A DNA stretch of 64,000 nt. Source: Streptomyces cadmiisoli. Lineage in GTDB: Bacteria; Actinomycetota; Actinomycetes; Streptomycetales; Streptomycetaceae. The notes beneath the pieces were generated by a model. It was given only the letters and a program-made list of their open reading frames with translations, was not told where the DNA came from and searched no databases. This document shows, piece after piece, positions 44,992 through 54,973 of this stretch. The stretch spans positions 3,472,001 to 3,536,000 of the forward strand of contig NZ_CP030073.1 in the NCBI RefSeq assembly GCF_003261055.1, given 5' to 3'. Numbering within the stretch: position 1 is the first letter of the stretch; every line of letters begins with the position of its first letter. The translations under genes and the position numbers were made by a program.

Positions 44992-45300
44992 GTGTGTTCT
45001 TCCCCCGGGGGGTTGGAGAGTTGAGCGCAGCACAGATACCGGCAGGTTCTGTGGTTTGGGGGAACTTTCGCCAAGTGCATCAACGCGCGTCAAGGGCGGA
45101 AGACCGAGGGATCTCCCTAGCATCCATTTTTTGAGCAAAAATTGCAAAGATTGACACCTGCGCGCGCTTGACAGGTGAAGCAAGAAATCGGCAATTCGGG
45201 CATACCGGGAGGGATTTTTGTTTACATGTCCGAAACTTGATCGCCGAAGCACCGATATGCGAACAGCACTTCAAACGGCCTTGAAAGACTCCTGAACGTC
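44992..45300 (-). promoter_or_regulatory. bldKA: bldK promoter region with TTGACA repeats and inverted repeat
   Basis: This region is markedly AT-richer than its surroundings (45110-45260). It holds two TTGACA hexamers in direct repeat, 17 bp apart start to start (45151-45156 and 45168-45173), overlapping an inverted repeat CACCTG-N11-CAGGTG (45155-45160, 45172-45177). On the bldKA-sense strand there is also TTGACG near 45092. I cannot assign -10 elements with certainty. The repeats are the best candidates for the binding site of a developmental regulator. Confidence 0.45.
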
Positions 45301-45307
45301 CTCCCGG

Positions 45308-45348
45308 AAAAAGACCCGGCCCTCCCCCGCTGCGGGGAGGGCCGGGTC
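45308..45348 (-). terminator. rho-independent terminator of typA
   Basis: A perfect 15-bp stem, arms 45313-45327 and 45334-45348 (GACCCGGCCCTCCCC and its complement) with a 6-nt loop, followed on the minus strand by a run of five T (45312 to 45308). It is the only classical hairpin-plus-U-tract terminator in the window. Confidence 0.92.
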
Positions 45349-45396
45349 GTCCCGGCGGGCCCGTGACGGGGCCGCCGGAGGGTCCTGGCGGGGCGG

Positions 45397-47313
<1,917 letters not shown>

Positions 47314-47474
47314 AGTGCGGCGAACTCCCGGGATGGTGAGGACAGCTGCGCAGTCGCTGCGCCAGCCTGTGCCGGGCAGGACACGCCTCGGCCTTGTCCT
47401 ATGGTACGGGGCCGCCGCGATGGGGGCTTGGCCGGATACGTCCGTGCAGGTCAAGCCCCCTTTGCGGGGTGCGG

Positions 47475-49706
47475 TCAGGAGGGTGACGGGCCCGCCGCCG
47501 CCCTCGCGCCCTTCTTCAGGAAGCCCATGTCCTCGTAGATCGGGGTGGCGAGACCGAATGCGCCCGCGTTGGCCAGGTTCTCTCGGGCGGCCGTCAGCTG
47601 GGGGCGCTGGTAGAGCGGGATGGAGCCGGCGGCGGCCCAGATCCGGGCGTCGGCCTTGCGGACGAGGTCGCGGGACTCCTCCTGGTCGAGGGTGGCGACG
47701 GCCTGGTCGAAGAGCTGGTCGACCTGGTCGGTGCCGACCCGGGTGTAGTTCTGCTCGACTGTGACCGAGCCGTCGGCGGCCGGGACCGGCTTGGCGTAGA
47801 CGGGGCGGGCGTCCGTGGCGGGGAAGGCGGACGCGGGCCACGAGTACAGGGCGAGGTCGAACTCGCCGGCCGCGATGTGGTCCTTGAAGTAGCTCTCGTC
47901 GGGGACCTTCTTCATCTCGGTGCGGATGCCGATCCGCACCAGCATGCGGGAGATCCGGTCGGCGACCGTGTGCAGCGACGAGGAGCCGGGCCCGGACGGC
48001 AGCACGAAACGGAGGGTGAGCAGTTTGCCGTCCTTGGCCAGCGGCCGGGACGGGGCGCCCGCCGGTGCGGCGGTGCCCCTCGGGGCGTACGCGCCGGGCA
48101 CCCCGCCGCCCTGCTGGATCTCCTGCTGCTTGCCGTCCTTGAGCTCGGCGTCGGTGGGGGCCTTGTTGTCGGCGGTGTCGGCGTTCGCGCCGTCGTCCTC
48201 GCCGACGATGTACGTGCCGTCGTCCTCGTCGGCCGGCTTCTCGGTGCCCTTCTCCGGCCCCGCCGCCTTCTCCTTCTTCGTCTCCTCGACCGGTCCGCCC
48301 GGCACCCAGCCGGCGTCCGCGAGCAGGGCCTGCGCCTCCTCGGCGTCCTGGTCGCCGAGGGCGCCGCTGTTGTCGGCGTAGGCGGCCTGGCCGGACAGGG
48401 CGAGGTGGCTGCCGACCGGCACCGCGGGCAGCCCCAGCGGCTTGAGGACCGCCTCCGCCAGCTTCTTCCGGTCCAGGGCGCGGGCCACGGCCCGGCGCAC
48501 CCGTTCGTCGGCGAGCGGACCGGAGGAGCCGTTCAGGGCGAGCTGGGTGAAGGCCGCTTCGAGGGACTTGCGGATCTCCAGGGCCTGGATGGTCGGGGCG
48601 GCCTGCGCGCCGCCCGCCTCGGGGGCGCCGTTCGCCTCCGGGTCGCCGCTCTCCACGTCGCCGCCGCTGTCCTCGCCACCGGCGGACTCCTCGGCGGAGG
48701 CGGACTCCTCGGCGGCGGTCTCGTCCGCGGAGCCGGACGCGTCGGCCGAGGGGCTCTCCGCCTTGGAGTCGTCCTCGGGGGAGGCGCTCGCGCCCGCGGT
48801 GCTCCGCAGCGGGCTCCCGGCGCCCGACCGGGAGGCGAGCGTGATGCGGCGGATGTCGGCGGGGTCGATCTCGGCGAGGTCGAGCGTCCCGGCGGCCAGC
48901 GCGGCCGAGCGCTCCTCGCGCGGCACGGCCCGCAGCACGATCCGGTTGAGCTTGGCCGGACGGCCCCACCAGCGGGGGTTGCGGGCGAGGACGACCTCGT
49001 GGGCCTTGCGGTCGGCCTTCTCGACGGTGAAGGGGCCGCCGGTCACCTTGAGCTTGGTGCGCGCCCCGTCGTTGAAGGTGTCGGGCGTGCCCATGACCTC
49101 CTTGGGGTACAGCGGCGAGAACAGCGACCGCCAGTCCGCGTAGGTCCGGGCGAAGGTGACCTTGACCTCCAGGTCGTTGGATCCGCGCTCGATCCGCTCG
49201 ATCCGGTCGTAGCCGGCGTTGCGGGCCGTCCAGTAGGCGCTGTCCTTGCCGGACAGGGCGCGCCACTGGGCGGCGAAGTCGGCGGCGCCGATCTCGCGGC
49301 CGTCGCTCCAGACGGCCTGCTGGTTGAGCTTGTAGAGGACCACCTGCCGGGGCTCGGTGTCGACCACCTCGGCGGTCTCCAGGTAGTCGGAGTTGATCTC
49401 CGGCCGGCCGGCCGCGTTCAGCCGGTACATCGAGGGCAGGACGGCCTGCGCGACCCGGGTGGTGGTCGCGTCGGCGTCGGCCTGGAAGGTGTTCAGGGTC
49501 TCCGGCACCGCGTCCACGGCCCAGCGCATGGTGCCGCCGTCGGCGACCTGGGCGCGGGCGGCGACGGCGATGTCCTGGCCCGCCAGGGGCCTGCCGGCCG
49601 GGTCCTTGGAGCCGCATCCGCCCAGGGCGGGTACCGCGAGGACGCCCGCGGTGAGGAAGGCGACCGAGCGCATGACCGCGCGCAGTCCGACGCCGTCGTG
49701 GGACAT
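47475..49706 (-). CDS. LpqW-like family-5 solute-binding lipoprotein
   Basis: A 743-residue SBP_bac_5-fold lipoprotein. The lipobox is LGGC, with the Cys at about residue 31, after a hydrophobic stretch AVMRSVAFLTAGVLAVPA. The fold is interrupted by two long, acidic, low-complexity inserts at about 295-370 (Ser/Glu/Asp/Ala) and 467-563 (Lys/Glu/Asp/Pro). No transporter genes are attached, and the neighbour is typA, exactly as for mycobacterial lpqW, whose product acts in mannosylated phosphoinositide synthesis rather than import. Streptomyces lacks lipoarabinomannan of that kind, so the role here is open. ATG 49706 begins MSHDGVGLRAVMRS; ATG 49673 (residue 12) is possible. Confidence 0.82.
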   Translation of the reverse strand: MSHDGVGLRAVMRSVAFLTAGVLAVPALGGCGSKDPAGRPLAGQDIAVAARAQVADGGTMRWAVDAVPETLNTFQADADATTTRVAQAVLPSMYRLNAAGRPEINSDYLETAEVVDTEPRQVVLYKLNQQAVWSDGREIGAADFAAQWRALSGKDSAYWTARNAGYDRIERIERGSNDLEVKVTFARTYADWRSLFSPLYPKEVMGTPDTFNDGARTKLKVTGGPFTVEKADRKAHEVVLARNPRWWGRPAKLNRIVLRAVPREERSAALAAGTLDLAEIDPADIRRITLASRSGAGSPLRSTAGASASPEDDSKAESPSADASGSADETAAEESASAEESAGGEDSGGDVESGDPEANGAPEAGGAQAAPTIQALEIRKSLEAAFTQLALNGSSGPLADERVRRAVARALDRKKLAEAVLKPLGLPAVPVGSHLALSGQAAYADNSGALGDQDAEEAQALLADAGWVPGGPVEETKKEKAAGPEKGTEKPADEDDGTYIVGEDDGANADTADNKAPTDAELKDGKQQEIQQGGGVPGAYAPRGTAAPAGAPSRPLAKDGKLLTLRFVLPSGPGSSSLHTVADRISRMLVRIGIRTEMKKVPDESYFKDHIAAGEFDLALYSWPASAFPATDARPVYAKPVPAADGSVTVEQNYTRVGTDQVDQLFDQAVATLDQEESRDLVRKADARIWAAAGSIPLYQRPQLTAARENLANAGAFGLATPIYEDMGFLKKGARAAAGPSPS

Positions 49707-50002
49707 CTCAGGTACCTCCGGGAGCCGCGGGGGCTATGATCACGTTTGGCGGTATATGGAGTTGATCGGATGTATTCGGTGATATGCCGTAACTGAAGAG
49801 GAAAGGGTTCGGCGACACGGGGCGACACGGCGACGGCGGCCCGCAAGCCCACCCGTGCGGCGCAACGCGCCCGGGGGTACACCCGTACGCCTCGGCCAAT
49901 CGGTGCACGTCCCTTCACAGCGGACGGTGTGACGCGCAACACTCGCAGGCGCATGACCGTTGCCGCTCACGGCCGCACGGCCGACGGAAGTGAGGTCACG
50001 CC

Positions 50003-50293
50003 ATGTCCGTGCACGACGAACTGATGTCGGTCCAGCGCAGTCTGGACGAGCTGTCCCGGTCGGTGGCCCGCCTGGAACAGCACCTCGGCAGCGGCGGACT
50101 CGACATGCGCCGGGTCCGCGCCGACTGCGCGCATCTGCGTGAGAGCGTCGCGCTGCTGCGCGAAGCGTCGTCCGCGCCGTCGCCGGTCCGCCGACCGGAC
50201 CTCGTCACGATCTCCGACGCCCCCTACGACTACTCCCTGTGGACGGACTCGGACGACGAGGGTCTCGGCGCCCGGGACCGGCACGCCCCCTGA
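50003..50293 (+). CDS. small helical protein upstream of sdhC
   Basis: A 96-residue protein. Residues 1-55 form an amphipathic helix/coiled coil ('ELMSVQRSLDELSRSVARLEQHLG'; 'CAHLRESVALLREA'), the rest is polar and disordered, ending DRHAP. ATG 50003 (MSVHDELM) has GAGGT about 9 nt upstream. It lies 26 nt before the sdhC start and reads with it, so it is probably co-transcribed. I know of no function; association with the succinate dehydrogenase complex is only inferred from position. Confidence 0.72.
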   Translation: MSVHDELMSVQRSLDELSRSVARLEQHLGSGGLDMRRVRADCAHLRESVALLREASSAPSPVRRPDLVTISDAPYDYSLWTDSDDEGLGARDRHAP

Positions 50294-50319
50294 GCCCTCG
50301 AACCGACCGGAGTCATACG

Positions 50320-51153
50320 TTGGCCACTGGTACGGAACCCTCGACCACGGATCCCCATCCACCCGGCGGCGTGCACGGCGCGACACGTGCCGCCATCGCT
50401 GCCCCGCACCTGCGCACCGACCGCTGGTGGCTGGCGCCCGCCGCGACCGCCGCCGGACTGTTCGCCTTCATCGTGTACTCGACCTGGCGGGCCTTCGCGA
50501 ACGCCGACTACTACGCGGCCCCCTACGTCTCGCCCTTCTACTCCCCCTGCCTGGCGGAGAACTGCGAGCCGATGAAGGGCGGCCCCAACTGGGAGATCTT
50601 CGGCAGCTGGTGGGGCATCTCGCCCGCGATCATCATCCTGATCTTCCCGCTCGGCTTCCGCCTGACCTGCTACTACTACCGCAAGGCCTACTACCGGGGC
50701 TTCTGGGCGTCCCCGCCGGCCTGCGCGGTCGCCGAGCCGCACGGCAAGTACAGCGGTGAGACCCGCTTCCCGCTGATCCTGCAGAACATCCACCGGTACT
50801 TCTTCTACGCGGCGATCCCGGTCGCGGGCATCCTGACGTACGACACCGTGCTCGCCTTCCGCGACGAGGACTACGCCTGGGGCCACATGGGCCTCGGCAC
50901 CGTCGTCTTCCTGGTCAACATCGTGCTGATCTGGGCGTACACCCTGTCCTGCCACTCGTGCCGGCACATCGTGGGCGGCAAGCTCAAGCACTTCTCCAAG
51001 CATCCCGTGCGCTACCGGATGTGGCAGTGGGTCGGAAAGCTGAACGCCCGGCACATGCAGCTGGCGTGGGCGTCGCTGCTGAGCGTGGCGCTCGCCGACT
51101 TCTACGTGTACCTCGTCGCGTCCGGTGTCTTCGACGATCCGCGCTTCTTCTAG
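50320..51153 (+). CDS. sdhC: succinate dehydrogenase membrane anchor subunit (Sdh1 type)
   Basis: A 277-residue membrane subunit with five helices, as in the single-anchor, actinobacterial Sdh1-type enzyme (Rv0249c-Rv0247c in M. tuberculosis). Helix-associated histidines ('QNIHRYFFYAAIPVAG', 'WGHMGLGTVV', 'CHSCRHIVGG', 'LNARHMQLAW') are candidate haem ligands. The external loop 'SPFYSPCLAENCEPMKGGPNWEIFG' and the Cys pairs are typical of this group. A TTG start at 50320 is chosen because GGAG lies 7 nt upstream and no ATG or GTG is available before the conserved region; the longer frame overlaps the upstream gene. Anchors SdhAB and passes electrons to menaquinone. Confidence 0.85.
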   Translation: MATGTEPSTTDPHPPGGVHGATRAAIAAPHLRTDRWWLAPAATAAGLFAFIVYSTWRAFANADYYAAPYVSPFYSPCLAENCEPMKGGPNWEIFGSWWGISPAIIILIFPLGFRLTCYYYRKAYYRGFWASPPACAVAEPHGKYSGETRFPLILQNIHRYFFYAAIPVAGILTYDTVLAFRDEDYAWGHMGLGTVVFLVNIVLIWAYTLSCHSCRHIVGGKLKHFSKHPVRYRMWQWVGKLNARHMQLAWASLLSVALADFYVYLVASGVFDDPRFF

Positions 51154-51171
51154 ATGAGTGGGGCTTTTTGA
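51154..51171 (+). other. 5-codon linker ORF between sdhC and sdhA
   Basis: ATG 51154 directly follows the sdhC TAG, encodes MSGAF, and ends in TGA (51169-51171) whose A is the first base of the sdhA ATG. The chain TAGATG...TGATG may be re-initiation coupling. It is too short to exclude chance. Confidence 0.3.
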
Positions 51172-53105
51172 TGTCCGTGGTGGAGCGACAGGAGTGGGAC
51201 GTCGTCGTGATCGGCGCGGGCGGCGCGGGACTCCGGGCCGCCATCGAGGCGCGTGAGCGGGGCGCCCGTACGGCCGTGATCTGCAAGTCGCTGTTCGGCA
51301 AGGCGCACACGGTGATGGCCGAGGGCGGCATCGCCGCCGCGATGGCCAACGCCAACCCGCACGACAACTGGCAGGTCCACTTCCGCGACACGCTGCGCGG
51401 CGGCAAGTTCCTCAACCAGTGGCGGATGGCCGAACTGCACGCGCAGGAGGCACCGGACCGGGTGTGGGAACTGGAGACCTGGGGCGCCCTGTTCGACCGC
51501 ACGAAGGACGGCCGGATCTCCCAGCGCAACTTCGGCGGCCACGAGTACCCGCGCCTCGCCCATGTCGGCGACCGCACGGGCCTGGAGCTGATCCGCACCC
51601 TCCAGCAGAAGATCGTCGCGCTCCAGCAGGAGGACCACCGGGAGACCGGCGACTACGAGTCCCGGCTGAAGGTCTTCCAGGAGTGCACGGTCACCCGGGT
51701 GCTGAAGGACGGCGACCGGGTCGCCGGGGCCTTCGCCTACGAGCGCGAGTCGGGCCGCTTCTTCGTGCTGGAGGCGCCCGCGGTGGTGATCGCCACGGGC
51801 GGCATCGGCAAGTCCTTCAAGGTGACGTCGAACTCGTGGGAGTACACCGGCGACGGGCACGCGCTGGCGCTGCTCGCGGGCGCTCCCCTGCTGAACATGG
51901 AGTTCGTGCAGTTCCATCCCACGGGGATGGTCTGGCCGCCGTCGGTGAAGGGCATCCTCGTCACCGAGTCGGTGCGCGGCGACGGCGGGGTGCTCAGGAA
52001 CTCCGACGGCAAGCGGTTCATGTTCGACTACGTCCCCGACGTCTTCAAGGACAAGTACGCCGAGTCCGAGGCCGAGGCCGACCGCTGGTACGACGACCCG
52101 GACAACAACCGGCGTCCCCCCGAACTGCTGCCCAGGGACGAGGTCGCGCGGGCCATCAACTCCGAGGTCAAGGAGGGCCGGGGATCGCCGCACGGCGGGG
52201 TCTTCCTGGACGTGTCGACCCGGATGCCCGCCGAGGTGATCAAACGCCGGCTGCCGTCAATGTACCACCAGTTCAAGGAACTGGCCGACGTCGACATCAC
52301 GGCCGAGGCGATGGAGGTCGGGCCCACCTGCCACTACGTGATGGGCGGTATCGCCGTCGACTCGGACACGGCGGCGGCGCGCGGGGTGCCGGGCCTGTAC
52401 GCGGCCGGTGAGGCGGCCGGCGGGATGCACGGCTCCAACCGGCTCGGCGGCAACTCGCTGTCCGACCTGCTGGTGTTCGGACGCCGGGCGGGACTGCACG
52501 CGGCCGAGCACGCCGCGGGCCTCGCGGCGTCCCGCCCCCGGATCGACGACGACCAGGTGGACGCGGCCGCCGCCGAGGCCCTTCGCCCGTTCTCCGCGGA
52601 GGGCGGCGAACCGGCCGAGGGACCGCCGGAGAACCCGTACACCCTCCACCAGGAACTCCAGCAGGCGATGAACGACCTGGTCGGCATCATCCGCCGGGAA
52701 CCGGAGATGAAGCAGGCCCTGGAGAAGCTGGCGGAGCTGCGGGTACGGGCCCGGCGGGCGGGAGTGGAGGGCCACCGCCAGTTCAACCCGGGCTGGCACC
52801 TCGCCCTGGACCTGCGGAACATGCTGCTGGTCAGCGAGTGCGTGGCGAGGGCGGCGCTGGAGCGCACCGAGTCGCGGGGCGGCCACACCCGCGAGGACCA
52901 TCCCGCGATGGAGCGCCGGTGGCGGCGGATCAACCTGCTGTGCCGGTCGGCCGATCCCACCGAGGGACTGGCGGCCACGGATCCGGTCCACGGCCAGATC
53001 ACCCTCACCCACGAGACGACCGAACCCATCCGAACCGACCTGCTCGCCCTCTTCGACAAGGAGGAGCTGGTCAAGTACCTCGCCGAAGAGGAGCTGTACG
53101 AATGA
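51171..53105 (+). CDS. sdhA: succinate dehydrogenase flavoprotein subunit
   Basis: A 644-residue SdhA/FrdA flavoprotein. The dinucleotide-binding motif is 'VVIGAGGAGLRAAIEA'; His46 in 'GKAHTVMAEGG' is the covalent FAD attachment residue; 'MEFVQFHPTGM' and 'ITAEAMEVGPTCHYVMGGI' line the active site; 'GGNSLSDLLVFGRRAG' is the conserved capping-domain hinge; the C-terminal 'LLVSECVARAALERTESRGGHTREDHP' block is complete. Oxidises succinate at the cytoplasmic membrane, feeding the menaquinone pool. ATG 51171 has GAGTGGGG upstream. The stop overlaps the sdhB start (ATGA). Confidence 0.95.
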   Translation: MSVVERQEWDVVVIGAGGAGLRAAIEARERGARTAVICKSLFGKAHTVMAEGGIAAAMANANPHDNWQVHFRDTLRGGKFLNQWRMAELHAQEAPDRVWELETWGALFDRTKDGRISQRNFGGHEYPRLAHVGDRTGLELIRTLQQKIVALQQEDHRETGDYESRLKVFQECTVTRVLKDGDRVAGAFAYERESGRFFVLEAPAVVIATGGIGKSFKVTSNSWEYTGDGHALALLAGAPLLNMEFVQFHPTGMVWPPSVKGILVTESVRGDGGVLRNSDGKRFMFDYVPDVFKDKYAESEAEADRWYDDPDNNRRPPELLPRDEVARAINSEVKEGRGSPHGGVFLDVSTRMPAEVIKRRLPSMYHQFKELADVDITAEAMEVGPTCHYVMGGIAVDSDTAAARGVPGLYAAGEAAGGMHGSNRLGGNSLSDLLVFGRRAGLHAAEHAAGLAASRPRIDDDQVDAAAAEALRPFSAEGGEPAEGPPENPYTLHQELQQAMNDLVGIIRREPEMKQALEKLAELRVRARRAGVEGHRQFNPGWHLALDLRNMLLVSECVARAALERTESRGGHTREDHPAMERRWRRINLLCRSADPTEGLAATDPVHGQITLTHETTEPIRTDLLALFDKEELVKYLAEEELYE

Positions 53106-53878
53106 GCAGCTACGAGGCCCGCTTCAAGGTGTGGCGCGGGGACACCGACGGCGGCGGCCTGGAGGACTTCGAGGTCGAGGTGAACGACGGCGAGGTGGTC
53201 CTGGACATCATCCACCGCCTCCAGGCCACCCAGGCCCCCGACCTGGCCGTGCGCTGGAACTGCAAGGCGGGCAAGTGCGGTTCCTGCTCGGCGGAGATCA
53301 ACGGGCGGCCCCGGCTGCTGTGCATGACCCGTATGTCGGTGTTCGACCGCGAGGAGACGATCACCGTCACCCCGCTGCGGGCCTTCCCGGTCGTCCGGGA
53401 CCTGGTCACGGACGTCGGGTTCAACTACACCAAGGCCCGGGAGGTCCCGTCCTTCGTACCGCCCGCGGACCTCGGTCCCGGCGAGTACCGGATGATGCAG
53501 GAGGACGTGGACCGCTCGCAGGAGTTCCGCAAGTGCATCGAGTGCTTCCTGTGCCAGGACACCTGCCATGTGGTGCGTGACCACGAGGAGAACAAGCCGG
53601 CGTTCGCCGGTCCCCGGTTCCTGATGCGGGTGGCGGAACTGGACATGCACCCGCTGGACGCGGCGGACGAGTCGGGCCTGGACCGCAAGCGCACGGCCCA
53701 GGACGACCACGGACTCGGTTACTGCAACATCACCAAGTGCTGCACGGAGGTCTGCCCCGAAGGCATCAAGATCACCGACAACGCCCTGATCCCGCTGAAG
53801 GAACGGGCCGTCGACCGCAAGTACGACCCGCTGGTGTGGCTCGGGAACCGGATCCGCAGGCGGTCCTCGTCAGCGTGA
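53102..53878 (+). CDS. sdhB: succinate dehydrogenase iron-sulfur subunit
   Basis: A 258-residue SdhB. The [2Fe-2S] ligands are Cys54, Cys59, Cys62 and Cys74 ('WNCKAGKCGSCSAEI', 'LLCMTR'). The C-terminal half carries the [4Fe-4S]/[3Fe-4S] ligands in 'KCIECFLCQDTCHVV' and 'CNITKCCTEVCPEG'. The C-terminal tail is basic (NRIRRRSSSA). ATG 53102 overlaps the sdhA TGA, so subunits are coupled. The 3' end overlaps the convergent methyltransferase gene by 9 bp, leaving no room for a terminator. Confidence 0.95.
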   Translation: MSSYEARFKVWRGDTDGGGLEDFEVEVNDGEVVLDIIHRLQATQAPDLAVRWNCKAGKCGSCSAEINGRPRLLCMTRMSVFDREETITVTPLRAFPVVRDLVTDVGFNYTKAREVPSFVPPADLGPGEYRMMQEDVDRSQEFRKCIECFLCQDTCHVVRDHEENKPAFAGPRFLMRVAELDMHPLDAADESGLDRKRTAQDDHGLGYCNITKCCTEVCPEGIKITDNALIPLKERAVDRKYDPLVWLGNRIRRRSSSA

Positions 53879-54787
53879 GGCCCGCAGGTAGCCCGAGTGG
53901 GCGACCTGGCCGAGGAACGTCAGCCTCGTGTCCGTGGCCATGTGCTTCTCGAAGGCCTCCTCGATGCCCGGCCACTTGGGGTGCCCGAAGTCGTCCAGTA
54001 CGACGATGCCGCCGGGGGCGACGATCCGCTCGGCCCACTCCAGGTCGGCGGCGACGCCCTCGGCGGAGTGGTCGCCGTCGACGACGATCACCCCGTAGGA
54101 GCGGTCCGAGACCCGGGCGCGCACCTCGGGGTCCTCGGAGAACCCCTGCTCGATCCGGGTGGCGGCGCCGGCCGCGCCCGCCAGCGCCAGGTTGGTGCGC
54201 ACCGCGGCCTCCCGGACCGGGGTGCCGGAGGCGTCCTCTCCCATGGTCGCGCCGGGCTGCAACTGGGTGCCGGCGAGCGGGTCGACGATCGTCAGACGCG
54301 GGTCGCGCCCGGCGCGCTCCAGCATCCGGATCAGGGAGGCGCCGAACATCCCGTACAGGGTGCCGATCTCCAGGACCTCGTCGTTCGGCGGGTCCAGCAG
54401 CGGCACGGCGGCGAGCTTGCCGCAGATGTTCATGGTGCCGCCGGCGATCCTGCCGACACCCAGCGCCTCCATGCCGATGAGCAGCCGGAAGGCCTGGGCG
54501 ACGTTCCGCTCGGCGCCGGCGGCGTCTCCCGTCACCTGCGCCAGTTCCTTGATCGTGCGGTTGAGATGGGGCCCCGACGGCAGCCGTGACGCACCCCGCC
54601 CGGTCCCGTCGAAGAACAGCTCCAGGGGGCGCTGGCGGGCCCGCAGTCTCTTCAGCTCCTGCTGCGACGCGTCGAGGGAGGCCTCCGCCACGATCCGGCG
54701 CACCTGCCGCTCGATGCGCTGGTCCATGAGTTCGGCGATCGGCCGCAGGACGCGCCGGGCCGCCTTGCTGGTGATGAGCGCTCGCAT
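53870..54787 (-). CDS. class I SAM methyltransferase, CmcI-like
   Basis: A 305-residue protein. The first 110 residues are helical and charged; the core 'NDEVLEIGTLYGMFGASLIRMLERAG' (motif I), 'RLTIVDPLAGTQL' (acidic ribose contact) and 'YGVIVVDGDHSAEGVAADLEWAERIVAPGGIVVLDDF' resemble Methyltransf_24/CmcI proteins that act on small molecules or sugars. The DGDH motif matches O-methyltransferases that need a divalent metal. Start ATG 54787 has GAGGA about 11 nt upstream. Ends inside the sdhB 3' end (9-bp overlap). No biosynthetic cluster surrounds it, so its substrate cannot be inferred. Confidence 0.82.
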   Translation of the reverse strand: MRALITSKAARRVLRPIAELMDQRIERQVRRIVAEASLDASQQELKRLRARQRPLELFFDGTGRGASRLPSGPHLNRTIKELAQVTGDAAGAERNVAQAFRLLIGMEALGVGRIAGGTMNICGKLAAVPLLDPPNDEVLEIGTLYGMFGASLIRMLERAGRDPRLTIVDPLAGTQLQPGATMGEDASGTPVREAAVRTNLALAGAAGAATRIEQGFSEDPEVRARVSDRSYGVIVVDGDHSAEGVAADLEWAERIVAPGGIVVLDDFGHPKWPGIEEAFEKHMATDTRLTFLGQVAHSGYLRASR

Positions 54788-54960
54788 GAGTGTGTGGTCC
54801 TCACAGGAATAGGAGGAGTGGACCGTAGGCCGCGCACAGGGAGCGCACAACAAACACGGGCACCCGGCCGGGGAAAGGGCGTATGACGTCTGAACGACCG
54901 TTCGGTGACGCCGCCGACGCCGTCGGACGCGCACCGGTCGCGGGCCCGCATTCCCGGCCA

Positions 54961-54966
54961 TACGCT
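54961..54966 (+). promoter_or_regulatory. -10 box (TACGCT) of leaderless coiled-coil gene
   Basis: TACGCT is followed by 7 nt and GTG 54974, without an RBS between. No clear -35. Confidence 0.4.
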
Positions 54967-54973
54967 CCGAAAT

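Noticed and set aside
47877..49739. 620-codon rightward frame opposite the LpqW-like gene
   Set aside because: Low-complexity Gly/Val/Leu/Arg shadow, no RBS and no family resemblance.
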